A DNA stretch of 64,000 bases from Ktedonobacter sp. SOSP1-85 (GCF_016587415.1 NZ_BNJI01000001.1:1403501-1467500); one strand, 5' to 3'. Counted from the first letter of the stretch, positions 52,942 to 63,113 are shown. The notes: generated from the sequence alone by a model not told the origin. Translations and numbers: made by a program.

Positions 52942-54912
52942 ATGCCAAGTAACAGGAGATGGCTCAGAACGGGTATTCTCTGGCTTCTGGCGATTATAGC
53001 GATTTTCCTCCTGGGCCTTATCATCCTTCGACCACAAACCGGAAGCAAAACGGTTAATGTCTCAACGATACTCCAACACGTCAAAGAAGACATCGCGAAA
53101 AATCAGACGGATACGCTGAGCGTCGATAGCAACACCCTCACGCTCATTCGTGGCACCCAACCAGATGCGCCAAGGGAGACGGCCAGTATTAATGAGAGCT
53201 TCGATGCCACTCGCGTACTCAAAGATAATGGCATTGACTATGTCAACAATCGCCTTTTACTCCTGCGCTATGAAACGCCGAGCCAGGTCTGGAACTGGCT
53301 GGGGAGCCTGGTAGGGCTGATCCCTTTCCTGATCCTCGCCGTCCTATTTTTTGTGCTCATTCGCCAGGCCCAGGGAAGCAATAACCAGACCATGTCATTT
53401 GGTAAAAGCCGGGCCAGGATGTTTATGGGCAATAAGCCCTCGGTCACCTTTACCGATGTCGCAGGCGTGGAGGAGGCCAAGCAAGAACTTCAAGAAATCG
53501 TAGAATTCCTCAAATATCCCGAGAAGTTCGCCGCCCTTGGCGCACGCATTCCCAAAGGCCTCTTACTGGTTGGCCCTCCAGGTACAGGCAAAACGCTCAT
53601 CTCTCGCGCCGTCGCAGGAGAAGCAGGCGTCCCCTTTTTCAGTATTAGTGGATCAGAATTTGTAGAAATGTTTGTTGGTGTCGGCGCCAGCCGCGTGCGT
53701 GACCTCTTTGAGCAGGCCAAGCGCAATAGCCCCTGCATTGTTTTCGTCGATGAGATCGACGCCGTTGGTCGCCAGCGTGGCGCGGGCCTGGGTGGCTCTC
53801 ACGATGAGCGCGAGCAGACGCTCAACCAGATCCTGGTCGAGATGGACGGCTTTGATAATAACACTAACGTGATCGTGATTGCCGCGACCAATCGCCCCGA
53901 CGTGCTTGATCCCGCGCTCCTGCGCCCTGGACGCTTCGACCGCCAGATCGTGCTTGATCGCCCCGATATTCGCGGACGTATCGCGATCCTCCAGGTTCAC
54001 GCCAAAGGTAAGCCCCTGGAGAACGACATCTCTCTGGAGACCCTCGCACGTCAGACGCCCGGCTTCTCTGGCGCCGACCTGGCCAATGTCCTCAATGAGG
54101 CCGCGATCCTGGCTGCGCGCCGCAATAGGCACCGCGTTGGCATGAGCGAGCTAGAGGAGGCCACCGACCGCGTCGTGGCGGGTCCAGCACGCAAGAGTCG
54201 TATTATTAGCGAACGCGAGAAAGCAATCACCGCCTATCACGAGGTTGGACATGCCCTCGTCGCGCGTATGCTGCCCAACTGCGACCCGGTCCATAAAGTC
54301 TCGATTGTGGCCCGCGGCCAGGCAGGCGGCTTCACGATGCTCCTCCCCACCGAGGACCGTTATCTCTGGAGCAAGCCCCAGTTTGAAGATATGCTGGCCT
54401 ATGCTCTGGGTGGTCATGTCGCCGAGTTCCTTATCTTTGGCGCGGTCACAACCGGGGCCTCCAACGATATTGAGCGCGTTACTAAGATCGCCCGCTCCAT
54501 GGTCACCGAGTATGGCATGAGTAATCGCATCGGCCCCATGGCGCTTGGACATAAAGACGAGCTTGTCTTCCTCGGGCGCGACTTTGGCGAGCAGCGCAAC
54601 TATAGCGAGCAAACGGCACGCGAGGTCGATGAGGAGATTCATCGCATCATCCACGAGGCCTTTGGCAGAGCTCAAACCATCTTGCAACAAAACAAGACGC
54701 GCCTTATCATGATTAGTGAGCGCCTGATCAAGGAGGAGACTCTGGAGGGACCACTCTTCGAGTCACTCTTCAACCAGCCAATCAACGAAGGTCAGTATGA
54801 TACCCCCTCCATTCTCGCAGGCATACCGGAGGAGCTACCTTCCACTCACCTGGAGATGCCGCTCATCACCCCTCGCCTCCCCCTCAACGGCGAGAAACCC
54901 GACATATATTAA
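52942..54912 (+). CDS. ftsH: ATP-dependent zinc metalloprotease FtsH
   Basis: A 656-residue membrane-anchored AAA protease for quality control of membrane proteins. Two helices (about 9-31 and 116-138) flank a short external domain. The AAA module has Walker A GPPGTGKT (211-218), Walker [12 protein letters not shown] and the SRH ([18 protein letters not shown]). The zinc site is HEVGH (433-437). The C-terminal tail is moderately long and Pro-rich. Length is typical. Monocistronic with its own terminator. Confidence 0.96.
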   Translation: MPSNRRWLRTGILWLLAIIAIFLLGLIILRPQTGSKTVNVSTILQHVKEDIAKNQTDTLSVDSNTLTLIRGTQPDAPRETASINESFDATRVLKDNGIDYVNNRLLLLRYETPSQVWNWLGSLVGLIPFLILAVLFFVLIRQAQGSNNQTMSFGKSRARMFMGNKPSVTFTDVAGVEEAKQELQEIVEFLKYPEKFAALGARIPKGLLLVGPPGTGKTLISRAVAGEAGVPFFSISGSEFVEMFVGVGASRVRDLFEQAKRNSPCIVFVDEIDAVGRQRGAGLGGSHDEREQTLNQILVEMDGFDNNTNVIVIAATNRPDVLDPALLRPGRFDRQIVLDRPDIRGRIAILQVHAKGKPLENDISLETLARQTPGFSGADLANVLNEAAILAARRNRHRVGMSELEEATDRVVAGPARKSRIISEREKAITAYHEVGHALVARMLPNCDPVHKVSIVARGQAGGFTMLLPTEDRYLWSKPQFEDMLAYALGGHVAEFLIFGAVTTGASNDIERVTKIARSMVTEYGMSNRIGPMALGHKDELVFLGRDFGEQRNYSEQTAREVDEEIHRIIHEAFGRAQTILQQNKTRLIMISERLIKEETLEGPLFESLFNQPINEGQYDTPSILAGIPEELPSTHLEMPLITPRLPLNGEKPDIY

Positions 54913-54953
54913 CAAACCTCTCATATAGTAGGTGGCTGGGGCTTATGCCCCCT

Positions 54954-54995
54954 AAGAGTAAATGGTCGTGTCTCACGCCACGACCATTTACTCTT
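54954..54995 (+). terminator. Terminator of ftsH
   Basis: AAGAGTAAATGGTCGTG pairs perfectly with CACGACCATTTACTCTT around an 8-nt loop, 42 nt past the stop. Confidence 0.7.
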
Positions 54996-55057
54996 GAGCG
55001 CCGCAGGCGCGAAAGCTGACGTTTGCAAAACACGGCACCCTACATACACGTTTTCCA

Positions 55058-55087
55058 TTGACATTACATATCCCAGCCTGATATCAT
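55058..55087 (+). promoter_or_regulatory. Promoter of the T-box argJ leader
   Basis: TTGACA and TATCAT spaced by 18 nt; the start is expected near 55094. Confidence 0.55.
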
Positions 55088-55094
55088 AAATTAG

Positions 55095-55475
55095 TAGGTT
55101 GTCAATAAAGACAACAAGCCTGTCCCGCGCTGAACGAAAAAAGTACAGAAGTAGCGGCCAACAGCGATCCGAAATAGAGTGGAAGTTCGGAACGGAGATG
55201 CACTTCTCGAACGCCTTCGCGAGCGGCTGACCGAAGAAAATTGCCTGTATCATGCCGGTAATGCGGCTCCGTTACAGGGAATAAGTAGGTTGGGTGGCTG
55301 GTTACCACGCAGCAGAGAACCAGAAAAAGTGGTCTTTCATCTTCGCTACAACGACGTAGGGCAGGAAGCTTCTCCATCGTAGCTTTTTGCCGCTTCGAAG
55401 CGAAAGACAAGTAGGGTGGCACCACGGGTGTGAAAAGGAGCCTTTCCTTTTACTCTCGTCCCTTCAACTGTTTAC
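55095..55475 (+). promoter_or_regulatory. T-box riboswitch upstream of argJ-argD
   Basis: The diagnostic T-box occurs as GTAGGGTGGCACCACGGGTG (from 55410), followed by a short stem and CTCGTCCCTT at 55457-55466, the classic antiterminator and terminator partner. About 300 nt upstream form a long stem I-like structure. T-boxes bind uncharged tRNA and switch on aminoacyl-tRNA synthetase or amino-acid genes. Before argJ-argD an arginine-family tRNA is expected, but the specifier codon was not identified. DNA from 55475 to 55762 shows no convincing gene. Confidence 0.85.
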
Positions 55476-55762
55476 GGAAGGGGCAACAGAGGAAAGCCAT
55501 TGGCTCTCAGTTCCTTCCAGGAAGTTAGTCCACATTTGAAGGAGTTTCACACGGTGGGAAACAACACACAGGCGCATTCTACCCAGACCACGACTGCACG
55601 CCAGGATTTATACACTGGCCCTCCGCGCATTTCTTGCTGTCGACACCTCCCAGGGACAACTATGCCCCTTTTTTCTGACAGCCTTGAATTCAGACCTGGC
55701 ATGGAGCCCAAACAGCACCCATCTCAGGTCAACAATGTTCTTCAGTAGAAGGAGATGCTTTC

Positions 55763-56974
55763 GTGGCAGAACTATTTCATGAAATTGATCACTGCGTTAC
55801 TGCTCCCCAGGGCTTCCGCGCCGGTACGACCGCTTGTGGTATCAAGTCTGACGCTGGCATTAAGGACCTTGCGATCCTTGTCTCAGATGTTCCCTGCACT
55901 GTTGCTGGTGTCTTTACGACCCACAGCCTGCGCGCAGCGCCCGTCTTGCTCTGCCAGGAGCGCTTACAAGACGGCCAGGGGCAGGCAGTTGTCGTCAACA
56001 GCGGCAATGCCAACTGCGCCACGGGCGAGCAAGGCTTACACAATGCCTATCGTATGACTGAACTTGCCGCGACCAAACTCGGACTCGCCCCAGAACTTAT
56101 CTTCTGCTCCTCAACAGGCATCATTGGACGCCAATTGCCTATGGAGAAGCTTGAAGCAGGCATCCCACAGATCGAGTTGGGCCGCGAATACGGCGACGCC
56201 TTTGCCGAGGCGATCATGACCACCGATACTCGCCCTAAGCGCCTCGCGCTTGAGTTCGAGATCGAGGGCCAGGCCGTTCGCCTGGGTGGCGTCACCAAGG
56301 GAGCAGGCATGATTCGCCCCAATATGGCAACTATGCTGAGCTACCTGACTACCGACGTGGCGGTAGAACGCGCATGGCTGCAACAGGAGCTGCGAGACGC
56401 GGTCAACGATAGCTATAACATGGTCTCAGTGGACGGCGACATGTCGACCAACGATACGTGTTTGATCTTCGCCAACGGCCTGGCCGGCAATACCCCACTC
56501 AACGCGCAACATCCCGACGCGGAGACTTTCCGCCAGGCATTACGCTACATTACACGCTACCTGGCACGCGAGATGGCGCGTGATGGCGAGGGGGCGACCA
56601 AGCTGCAAACCATCCACGTACGCGGCGCACGTGATAAGGCTGACGCGGTCCTGGCGGCACGCTCCCTGACCAGGTCACCGCTCTGGCAGTGCGCGCTGGC
56701 GGGTGGCGATCCCAACTGGGGTCGTATTGCGGCTGCGGCTGGCTCCAGCGGCTGCGAGTTTAACCAGAATGCCTTTGATATCTTTATTGGCGAGACCCAG
56801 ATCGCCGCTAAAGGCATGGCGATAGATTATGACCAGGACCAGGCACACGCGGCCATGGCCGGTGACGAGGTTCTGATTACCATCGACCTGCACCTGGGCA
56901 ACGGCGAGGCCACAGCCTGGGGCTGCGACCTTACCCACGGCTATATTGACGAAAATTCTTTGTACACACGCTAA
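55763..56974 (+). CDS. argJ: Glutamate N-acetyltransferase / acetyltransferase ArgJ
   Basis: 403 residues from GTG 55763 with AAGGAGA upstream. ArgJ transfers the acetyl group from N-acetylornithine to glutamate in the cyclic arginine pathway. The self-cleavage site with its nucleophilic Thr is in KGAGMIRPNMATMLSYLTTD; other marks are PVLLCQERL and VVVNSGNANCATGEQG. Regulated by the T-box upstream and followed by argD 89 nt away, with repeat R6 between. Confidence 0.95.
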   Translation: MAELFHEIDHCVTAPQGFRAGTTACGIKSDAGIKDLAILVSDVPCTVAGVFTTHSLRAAPVLLCQERLQDGQGQAVVVNSGNANCATGEQGLHNAYRMTELAATKLGLAPELIFCSSTGIIGRQLPMEKLEAGIPQIELGREYGDAFAEAIMTTDTRPKRLALEFEIEGQAVRLGGVTKGAGMIRPNMATMLSYLTTDVAVERAWLQQELRDAVNDSYNMVSVDGDMSTNDTCLIFANGLAGNTPLNAQHPDAETFRQALRYITRYLAREMARDGEGATKLQTIHVRGARDKADAVLAARSLTRSPLWQCALAGGDPNWGRIAAAAGSSGCEFNQNAFDIFIGETQIAAKGMAIDYDQDQAHAAMAGDEVLITIDLHLGNGEATAWGCDLTHGYIDENSLYTR

Positions 56975-56982
56975 CTACCTCT

Positions 56983-57032
56983 CGAAAACCTGAGCGCGCT
57001 AGCGCTAGCCGCGAGAGCGGTGTTGGTTTTCG
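56983..57032. repeat. Dispersed hairpin repeat, copy R6
   Basis: CGAAAACCTGAGCGCGC to GTGTTGGTTTTCG, with AGCGCTAGCC inside, lying between argJ and argD in the same transcript. Confidence 0.7.
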
Positions 57033-57062
57033 CATAATGAGTAAGTCATAAGGAGAAAAGCT

Positions 57063-58292
57063 ATGACAACGACGGAGTTGCAGAAACGAGATTGGGCCGC
57101 CCTCGAACAGAAATATTATCAGGGTACCTTCAAGCGCCTCCCTATTACGCTTGTACGTGGCCAGGGCGCACGTGTCTGGGACAGCGAGGGGAAAGAGTAC
57201 ATTGATTTTGTCGCTGGTATCGCCGTCAACATCCTGGGACACTGCCATCCAGCTATCATTCAAGCCGTACAAGAGCAGGTCACGCAGCTCGTTCACGTCT
57301 CTAACCTCTACTACAACGTACGCCAGATCGAACTGGCAGAACAACTCGCCGAGCTGAGCGGTGGCATGCGCTCCTTCTTCTCTAATAGCGGAGCCGAGGC
57401 CAACGAGGGCGCGATCAAGCTGGCGCGTAAGTATGGTCGCCTCCACCGCGATGGGGCCTTTGAGATCATCAGCATGGAGCGCAGCTTCCATGGTCGCACG
57501 CTGGCCACCACCGCCGCGACCGGCCAGGCAGCCTATCAGGCCTCCTGGGCTCCCCTGCCCGATGGTTTTAAGCAGGTACCCTTCAACGACCTGAACGCGG
57601 TCAAAGCGGCCACCAGCGCCAAGACGGTCGCGATCCTGGTTGAGGCCGTTCAAGGCGAGGGTGGTATCTGGCCCGCCAGCAAGGAGTTTCTCCAGGGACT
57701 GCGCCAGTGGTGCGACGAGCAGAACCTGGTCCTGATCTGCGATGAAGTGCAGGCCGGCGCGGGCCGCACCGGCAAATACTTCAGTTGGGAGCACTATGAT
57801 ATCAAGCCGGATATCGTTACCATGGCCAAGGGCCTGGCAGGTGGTGTTCCGATTGGTGGGATGCTTACCGGCCCCCGCACCGACGTCTTCGCCTATGGCG
57901 ATCACGGGACAACCTTCGGCGGCAACCCCATCGCCTGTGCCGCAGGTGTCGCAACCATCAAGACCATCAAAGAGCAGAACCTGCTTGAGAACGCGACGAA
58001 GATGGGAGCTTATTGGGATAAGAAGTTCCAGGACCTCAGCGCGAAATATCCGCACATCATCGATAGCCCACGCGGCATCGGCCTGATGCGCGCCGTCAAT
58101 GTCAAACATGATCTGGCAGGCGCGATTGCGGAGCGAGCGCTAGAGCACGGTCTGCTGCTCAACGCCCTGGGCGGCTCAACGCTACGCATGGTCCCCCCGT
58201 TGATCCTCACCGAGTCCGATCTCAACGAGGCACACGCGATCCTGGACCGCTCCCTGGAGGAGGTCTCCAAGCTTCCCGCGGCTCAACAGTAA
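57063..58292 (+). CDS. argD: Acetylornithine aminotransferase
   Basis: A 409-residue class III PLP aminotransferase converting N-acetylglutamate semialdehyde to N-acetylornithine. The PLP Lys is in VTMAKGLAGGVPIGGML; also FFSNSGAEANEGAIKLAR, LICDEVQAGAGRTG and DHGTTFGGNPIACAAG. AAGGAG precedes ATG 57063. With argJ it supplies two steps of arginine synthesis; other arg genes are not in the window. Confidence 0.95.
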   Translation: MTTTELQKRDWAALEQKYYQGTFKRLPITLVRGQGARVWDSEGKEYIDFVAGIAVNILGHCHPAIIQAVQEQVTQLVHVSNLYYNVRQIELAEQLAELSGGMRSFFSNSGAEANEGAIKLARKYGRLHRDGAFEIISMERSFHGRTLATTAATGQAAYQASWAPLPDGFKQVPFNDLNAVKAATSAKTVAILVEAVQGEGGIWPASKEFLQGLRQWCDEQNLVLICDEVQAGAGRTGKYFSWEHYDIKPDIVTMAKGLAGGVPIGGMLTGPRTDVFAYGDHGTTFGGNPIACAAGVATIKTIKEQNLLENATKMGAYWDKKFQDLSAKYPHIIDSPRGIGLMRAVNVKHDLAGAIAERALEHGLLLNALGGSTLRMVPPLILTESDLNEAHAILDRSLEEVSKLPAAQQ

Positions 58293-58307
58293 AAACGCTT
58301 TAAGAGA

Positions 58308-58349
58308 CCAGAAGAGAGAGCCCTGCCAGCGCAGGGCTCTCTCTTCTGG
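58308..58349. terminator. Bidirectional terminator between argD and the transporter gene
   Basis: CCAGAAGAGAGAGCCCTG pairs perfectly with CAGGGCTCTCTCTTCTGG around a 6-nt loop, between the two convergent stops. Confidence 0.75.
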
Positions 58350-59038
58350 CGCTACAATGCGTGAGATTTAATTGGTTGGAGTAGACACCTCTTCGGAGAC
58401 AAGAAGAAGCACCTGAGGCTGCACTTCTTTCGCAAGAGGTTCGGCAGGCTGTTCTGCTCGCACACGTACCTTCCCTTTCAGGTTAATCAGCAAGACACCC
58501 AAAATAACGACCAGGCCGCCACCCAGCGCGATAGGGGATGGCACCTCTCTCAACCAGAGCCAGGCAATGATGAGCGAAAACACGGGTGAGATATTGAGGA
58601 AACTTATGGCAGCTGAGGCACTCGTACGCGAGAGGGCAAAGGTCCACACGAGATTGGCGACAGCTGCGGGAAACAGGCCCAGAAACACAATAGCCAGCGT
58701 CGCCCCTAGAGGGGCATGCGGCAACTCCTGCCAGAGAGTGGGAAGGAAGATCAGCATAAAGAGTGTGCCACCCCAGAGGTTATACGTCGCCAGTTCCAAC
58801 CCACTATATTTGCGTAGATAGCGCTTCTGAGCCACAAAATAAACGCTCTCAGAGAAGGATGCAAGCAGGATAAGCAAGGCACCTGGGGTAAAATGTAGCC
58901 CGCCATTTCCATTCAACGAAATCAAGGCCACGCCTGTAAAACTGATCAATAGACCAACCCACCCCCATACAGAGAAGCGCTCTCCCAGAAACAAAGTCGC
59001 CAGGATAACCGTGAAACAGGGGACAGTAGCAATTAGCG

Positions 59039-59042
59039 GTAC
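59039..59042. repeat. 4-bp target duplication, left
   Basis: GTAC at the left border of the IS701-family element, repeated at 60592-60595. One copy is restored in the reconstructed transporter frame. Confidence 0.8.
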
Positions 59043-60591
59043 TTTGTTGACGAGGATGGAAGGGGGAGTAGAATGAAAGGAGAAGAAGAGAGAAAGAGGA
59101 GAGAAGAAGATGACGAAACGCATCGAGGTCGCCGCAGCTCCAGGGCCACTGGAGGACTATGCGAGGCACTTTGACCCCATCTTTGGCAAGAGCAATCAGC
59201 GCGAAGGGTTCCGCCGCTATCTCGAGGGGCTCTTGCTGCCAAGCGAGCGGAACAAGACCCTCACAGGGCTGGTCAACACCGAGCCACTGGTGGGAGCGCA
59301 CCAGCCACGAGCGCAAGCCTTACAATGGTTTCTCTCCGAGTCGGACTGGGATGAGCGCAAGGTGCAAGCCGAGCGGCTCACCATCTTGCGCGAGGACCCC
59401 AGCACAATGCCGACCAAGGACGGGGTCCTGGTCATCGATGAGACAGGGGATCGCAAGGATGGGCACAAAACGGCTCACGTGAGCCGCCAGTACCTGGCCA
59501 ATGTGGGCAAGATTGACAATGGCGTGGTCTCCGTCAGCAGTCTGTGGGCCGACGAGCGCGTCTACTACCCGCTGGATGTCGAACCCTACACGCCGGCGCT
59601 CTATTTTGCCAAGGGGGAAAAAGATCCAGCCTTCCGCACCAAGCTCAAGATTGCCCTGCAACTCGTGCAACGAGCCGTGCAGCAGGCACTCCCTTTTCGA
59701 GCGGTGGTGGCCGATTCCTTCTATGGCGAGGATCGCGGCTTTCGAAGCGGTTTAGCCGATCTACAGGTCCCGTATGTGCTGGCCCTCAAGCCTTCCCACG
59801 CCTGGTGGCATCCAGAAGAAGAGGCCGGAACCTTGCAAGAGGTCGCCCACGAGGCTGGATGGAAGGGGAGTGAGCATCCGGGCAAGTGGGTGAATATCAC
59901 CAGGACCTTCCGCGATGGGCATCAAGAGGACTGGTGGGCGGTGGAGATCGTGGCGGGGCCATTTGGCCCAGATCAGAAGGAACGGGCCCTGGTGGTGACG
60001 ACCGACCCGCAGGAACTGCCTGACCTCACCACCTCGTACCTGGTCACGAACCTGCCTGCCTCGGCAACGTCCTCTGAAACGGAATCCTCATGGCCTGCAG
60101 CCACGGTGGAAGAAGTGATGAGGCTCTATGGGTTGCGCATGTGGATTGAACAGAGCTACAAACACGTCAAACACGCCCTGGGCTGGTCACAGTATCAGGT
60201 GAGAAGCGACACAGCGATCCGCCGGCATTGGCAATTAGTCTGTTGCGCGTTCTCCTTTTGCTGGTACCATCTCCGTCATCCGAGCATGTGCACGGCCCAA
60301 GCGCTCAGCCAGCCGCCTGAACCAGCAACCGCTGCCGCCACCAGTGCCTCGGCCGCAACAGCCGACGCGGGGGAAAAAAATCACCACGGCCCACGAGAGA
60401 CGGCCGCAGGTGTCGTGGCCAGCAGCCCTTCGAGCCGTGCGGGGATGGCTCGAGCCCTGGATCATGCTCAGGCGCTATTGGAGCGGTTGGTCATCACTGC
60501 CCCCGCCTCCTGCCGTGCAACGCCTCTTTCAAGGGCTTGAGCGGGGGCAGGGCCTCGCTCTCTACAGTTCCGCTTAACCTTCGTCAACAAA
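59043..60591 (+). mobile_element. IS701-family insertion sequence (1549 bp)
   Basis: Terminal inverted repeats start TTTGTTGACGARG at both ends; 4-bp GTAC duplication. It carries one intact transposase. The clean duplication and restorable target frame indicate a recent insertion. Confidence 0.88.
59110..60540 (+). CDS. IS701-family transposase
   Basis: A 476-residue DDE transposase. First Asp in VLVIDETGDRKDGHKT, second in VVADSFYGEDRGF, Glu in LRMWIEQSYKHVKHALGWSQ; the ARQY-like motif (SRQYLANVGKIDNGVVSVS) is typical of the DDE_5/IS701 group. A Pro/Ala/Thr-rich tail follows (about 400-476). ATG 59110 follows GAGGAGAGAAG. It appears intact. Confidence 0.9.
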   Translation: MTKRIEVAAAPGPLEDYARHFDPIFGKSNQREGFRRYLEGLLLPSERNKTLTGLVNTEPLVGAHQPRAQALQWFLSESDWDERKVQAERLTILREDPSTMPTKDGVLVIDETGDRKDGHKTAHVSRQYLANVGKIDNGVVSVSSLWADERVYYPLDVEPYTPALYFAKGEKDPAFRTKLKIALQLVQRAVQQALPFRAVVADSFYGEDRGFRSGLADLQVPYVLALKPSHAWWHPEEEAGTLQEVAHEAGWKGSEHPGKWVNITRTFRDGHQEDWWAVEIVAGPFGPDQKERALVVTTDPQELPDLTTSYLVTNLPASATSSETESSWPAATVEEVMRLYGLRMWIEQSYKHVKHALGWSQYQVRSDTAIRRHWQLVCCAFSFCWYHLRHPSMCTAQALSQPPEPATAAATSASAATADAGEKNHHGPRETAAGVVASSPSSRAGMARALDHAQALLERLVITAPASCRATPLSRA

Positions 60592-60595
60592 GTAC
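60592..60595. repeat. 4-bp target duplication, right
   Basis: GTAC right after the right end of the IS701-family element, matching 59039-59042. Confidence 0.8.
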
Positions 60596-61196
60596 CGTTA
60601 GGAGGCCCGCGGTCCCTGCTGAAACGCTCGTCTCGCCATAAGTAAGGCCCAGCTGGTACACGGTAATACCGATAAACCCTAGCAGGATCATCGCCGGGAT
60701 ATCACGCCTATCAGGCATACGCATGCGCGTGACCAGCGCATACATAAGCAAAGCCCCTGAAGCGATCAAAAAACGTAATAAGATCAATGCCCCGGCGCTA
60801 TACCCCGTCAAACCCGCGCGAATACCTGCGAAGGCCGAGGCCCAGAGCACAAGTGTCAGTGATAGCGCGACGAGAGAGGGCACATCCCGAGGCGAACGAC
60901 GCTGCATAGTCTGAGAAGATGGATGTAGGCGCGACATAAATTTAATAAAACTCCTTCAAGAAACTGAACCTTTTTTTATATTATTGTATTCATCAGTATC
61001 TATCTACGCTAGAGATAACACACGCCTGGGTGCCAATTATTCTCTGCAGTAAAAGAGAGAGTACATGTCACCTCCAGCCCCTGGTAACATGCACTCCTCT
61101 ATTACCTTGACGCACCACAATTGAACTTAAGATCATTCTGGTAGAGGCAATTGGCAAATTAGTCCGATGCAACATATAGTAAGCGATAGACAATAA

Positions 61197-62534
61197 TCAG
61201 AAAGACTGGAAATGTGTCTTCACGCTTACGCGACTCACCTGGCTGTGCTGCTGGCGCGCCTGCTCGTAGCGCTGCCAATCGATGGAGAGTCCTCGCTCCA
61301 CGAGGATCTCCGCCGCCAGGTCTGCCGGGAAGCCGCGCTCCGCGTGCAGCTGGAACAGAACCCGCCCATCGACATAGCCTTGCTCGTTCGCCTCGATGTG
61401 CTCCAGCAAGCTCAATCCCTGAGTGAGCACACGCGAAAACATGCGCTCTTCGTTGGTCACGACCTGCACCAGTCCTTGCACCTGAGAATGCTCCTGCGAC
61501 GTGAGCAGTGAGCCATGCCCCGCCGCCAGGGGCGACAATAACTCGCCGAGGAAGGGCTGCTCCAGCCCCAGCACACGCCCCTGGCGCGCCGCGCGGCGAA
61601 TAAGCCTGCGCACCACAGAACTACGCCCATCGCGCCCGGGCCGCACATCCACCAGGCCCGCCAGGAGCACCGCGCGCATGTGGTCAACGATCATTCGTCG
61701 CGTGCGCCTCACCTCGCCTTCTTGCTCGGGCGCCAACTCGCGTAAGCGCTCTAGCGCAGGCAGAAACACATCTGTGGAGAAGACAGACTCAGACCCCTGC
61801 AAAACCGTCGCTATACGTTCCAGGCCCATCCCGGTGTCGATATTCCTCTGGGGCAGCGTGGTAAGTGAGCCATCCGCGTAACGCTCATACTGCATAAAGA
61901 CCAGGTTCCAGACCTCCATAAAACGCTCACAATCACATCCAGGACGGCAGGTCACGCGCCCACACCCCAGTTCCACGCCACGATCCACGAAGATCTCCGA
62001 GCTGGGACCACAGGGGCCAGGACCATCACCCATGGTCCAGAGATTATCCTCACTCCCCAGGGGCACAATCCGCTCATTGGGCATGCCCACGCGCAACCAC
62101 TCGTTGATCGCCTCATCGTCGCCGGGCAACCCCAGAGATTCGTCGCCCGCATAGACGGTTACCCAGAGCCGCTCTCGCTCTACCTCCAAATGCTGTAACA
62201 AGACCTCCAACGCCATCTCTATCGCCTCACGCTTCCAGTACTCTCCTATCGACCAGTTGCCAAGCATCAGAAACGCGCTCATCTTACGGTCATTACTGCC
62301 TACTGCCTCGACATCATCGGTCCGCAGACAGCGCTGCACTGAGCTAAGGCGCGGCGAGAGAGGCAAGGTTTCCGCTCGCAGATAGGGGAGCAGCGGCTGC
62401 ATACCCGCGATAATAAAGGACGTGCTGTTACCAGGCACCGCGAGGGGAGTGGAAGGCAACTCATAATGCCCATGCCCACGAAAGTAACCCAGGTAGCGCT
62501 CAACGATCTGAGAAGAACTAAGCACTGTCGTCAT
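61197..62534 (-). CDS. Catalytic-core-only alanyl-tRNA synthetase
   Basis: 445 residues, about half of a normal AlaRS. The aminoacylation domain is present (GHGHYELPSTPLAVPGNSTS, CLRTDDVEAVG, FLMLGNWSIGEYWK, PCGPSSEIFVD, RNIDTGMGLERIATVLQG), followed by the tRNA-recognition mid-domain (RRLIRRAARQGRVLG, FPADLAAEIL). The editing and C-Ala domains are absent, and the stop is not next to an obvious disruption. It might charge Ala with lower fidelity, replace the main enzyme under stress, or modify another substrate. AAGGAG precedes the ATG. Preceded by a T-box, so expression should respond to uncharged tRNA. The stretch 60938-61196 holds nothing recognised. Confidence 0.88.
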   Translation of the reverse strand: MTTVLSSSQIVERYLGYFRGHGHYELPSTPLAVPGNSTSFIIAGMQPLLPYLRAETLPLSPRLSSVQRCLRTDDVEAVGSNDRKMSAFLMLGNWSIGEYWKREAIEMALEVLLQHLEVERERLWVTVYAGDESLGLPGDDEAINEWLRVGMPNERIVPLGSEDNLWTMGDGPGPCGPSSEIFVDRGVELGCGRVTCRPGCDCERFMEVWNLVFMQYERYADGSLTTLPQRNIDTGMGLERIATVLQGSESVFSTDVFLPALERLRELAPEQEGEVRRTRRMIVDHMRAVLLAGLVDVRPGRDGRSSVVRRLIRRAARQGRVLGLEQPFLGELLSPLAAGHGSLLTSQEHSQVQGLVQVVTNEERMFSRVLTQGLSLLEHIEANEQGYVDGRVLFQLHAERGFPADLAAEILVERGLSIDWQRYEQARQQHSQVSRVSVKTHFQSF

Positions 62535-62639
62535 GATGTATCCATCTCCTTTTGTATTTACGTATTAGTATTTATGGCTCGCGAATACAGGATCGATTGC
62601 TCTCAAATGGAAGCGTTTTAGCTCGGAGATGATGTTTTC

Positions 62640-63078
62640 GCGCATACAAAAAGCCCGCCCCAAGCATAAACGCTCAGGACGGGCTGTTCTATCTATTGCT
62701 AAGCTTTAGCAAGCCCGTGGTACCACCTGAATTGAAAACCTCCGCCAGGCCAACAAAGCCAGGCAGAGCTTCTCCACTCTACAGGCACGGAAGCAAACCA
62801 CCTTTGCAAGAATCAAGCACGCAGGCTGGCTCTTCGATGCCTTGCCCCATGGTAACGGAGGGCGACCGGCTAGAATTACTTACCCATTACAACCGTTCTT
62901 GCTGAACGCTTTCACGGGTGTTTGTTCCGCATCGTGGCTCATTTGAGAGCCTGAGGGGGGCCTACCAGGTCCATCCAAAGCGACGGGCTTGCACTCTCCC
63001 CATCTCGCTGGTCTTTTTGGCTGTCCGCTGATTTCGTCCCTCGCGACGATTTCTGTATCACAGCAAACTCTATGTTAT
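62640..63078 (-). promoter_or_regulatory. T-box riboswitch upstream of the AlaRS-like gene
   Basis: On the minus strand AGGTGGTACCACGGGCTTGC (from 62728) is a canonical T-box. The terminator follows: AGCCCGTCCTGAGCG pairs with GGGGCGGGCT (imperfect), then TTTTTG (62645-62690). Roughly 300 nt upstream can fold into stem I and II/III structures. The adjoining gene suggests tRNA(Ala) as ligand; the specifier was not pinned down. Confidence 0.85.
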
Positions 63079-63084
63079 ATGTAA

Positions 63085-63113
63085 AGTATACGGACGGCAC
63101 TGAAGAAAGTCAA
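63085..63113 (-). promoter_or_regulatory. Promoter of the T-box leader
   Basis: On the minus strand TTGACT and TATACT are spaced by exactly 17 nt, placing the start near 63078. Confidence 0.75.

Larger units (their letters stand above)
58368..60937 (-). pseudogene. EamA/DMT transporter gene split by IS701
   Basis: The N-terminal piece (60937-60592; LVLWASAFAGIRAG, helices, GTAGLLT) and the C-terminal piece (about 59038-58368; VPLIATVPCFTVILATLFLG, LNISPVFSLIIAWLWLRE) each match halves of a 10-helix drug/metabolite transporter. Removing the insertion and one target copy restores one frame of 338 codons across LLT|VPLIATVP. The left fragment reads into IS sequence and stops. The gene is inactive as it stands. 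Original substrate unknown. Confidence 0.88.

Noticed and set aside
55500..55748. 82-codon frame between the T-box and argJ
   Set aside because: No ribosome-binding site or recognisable motif; part of the leader region.
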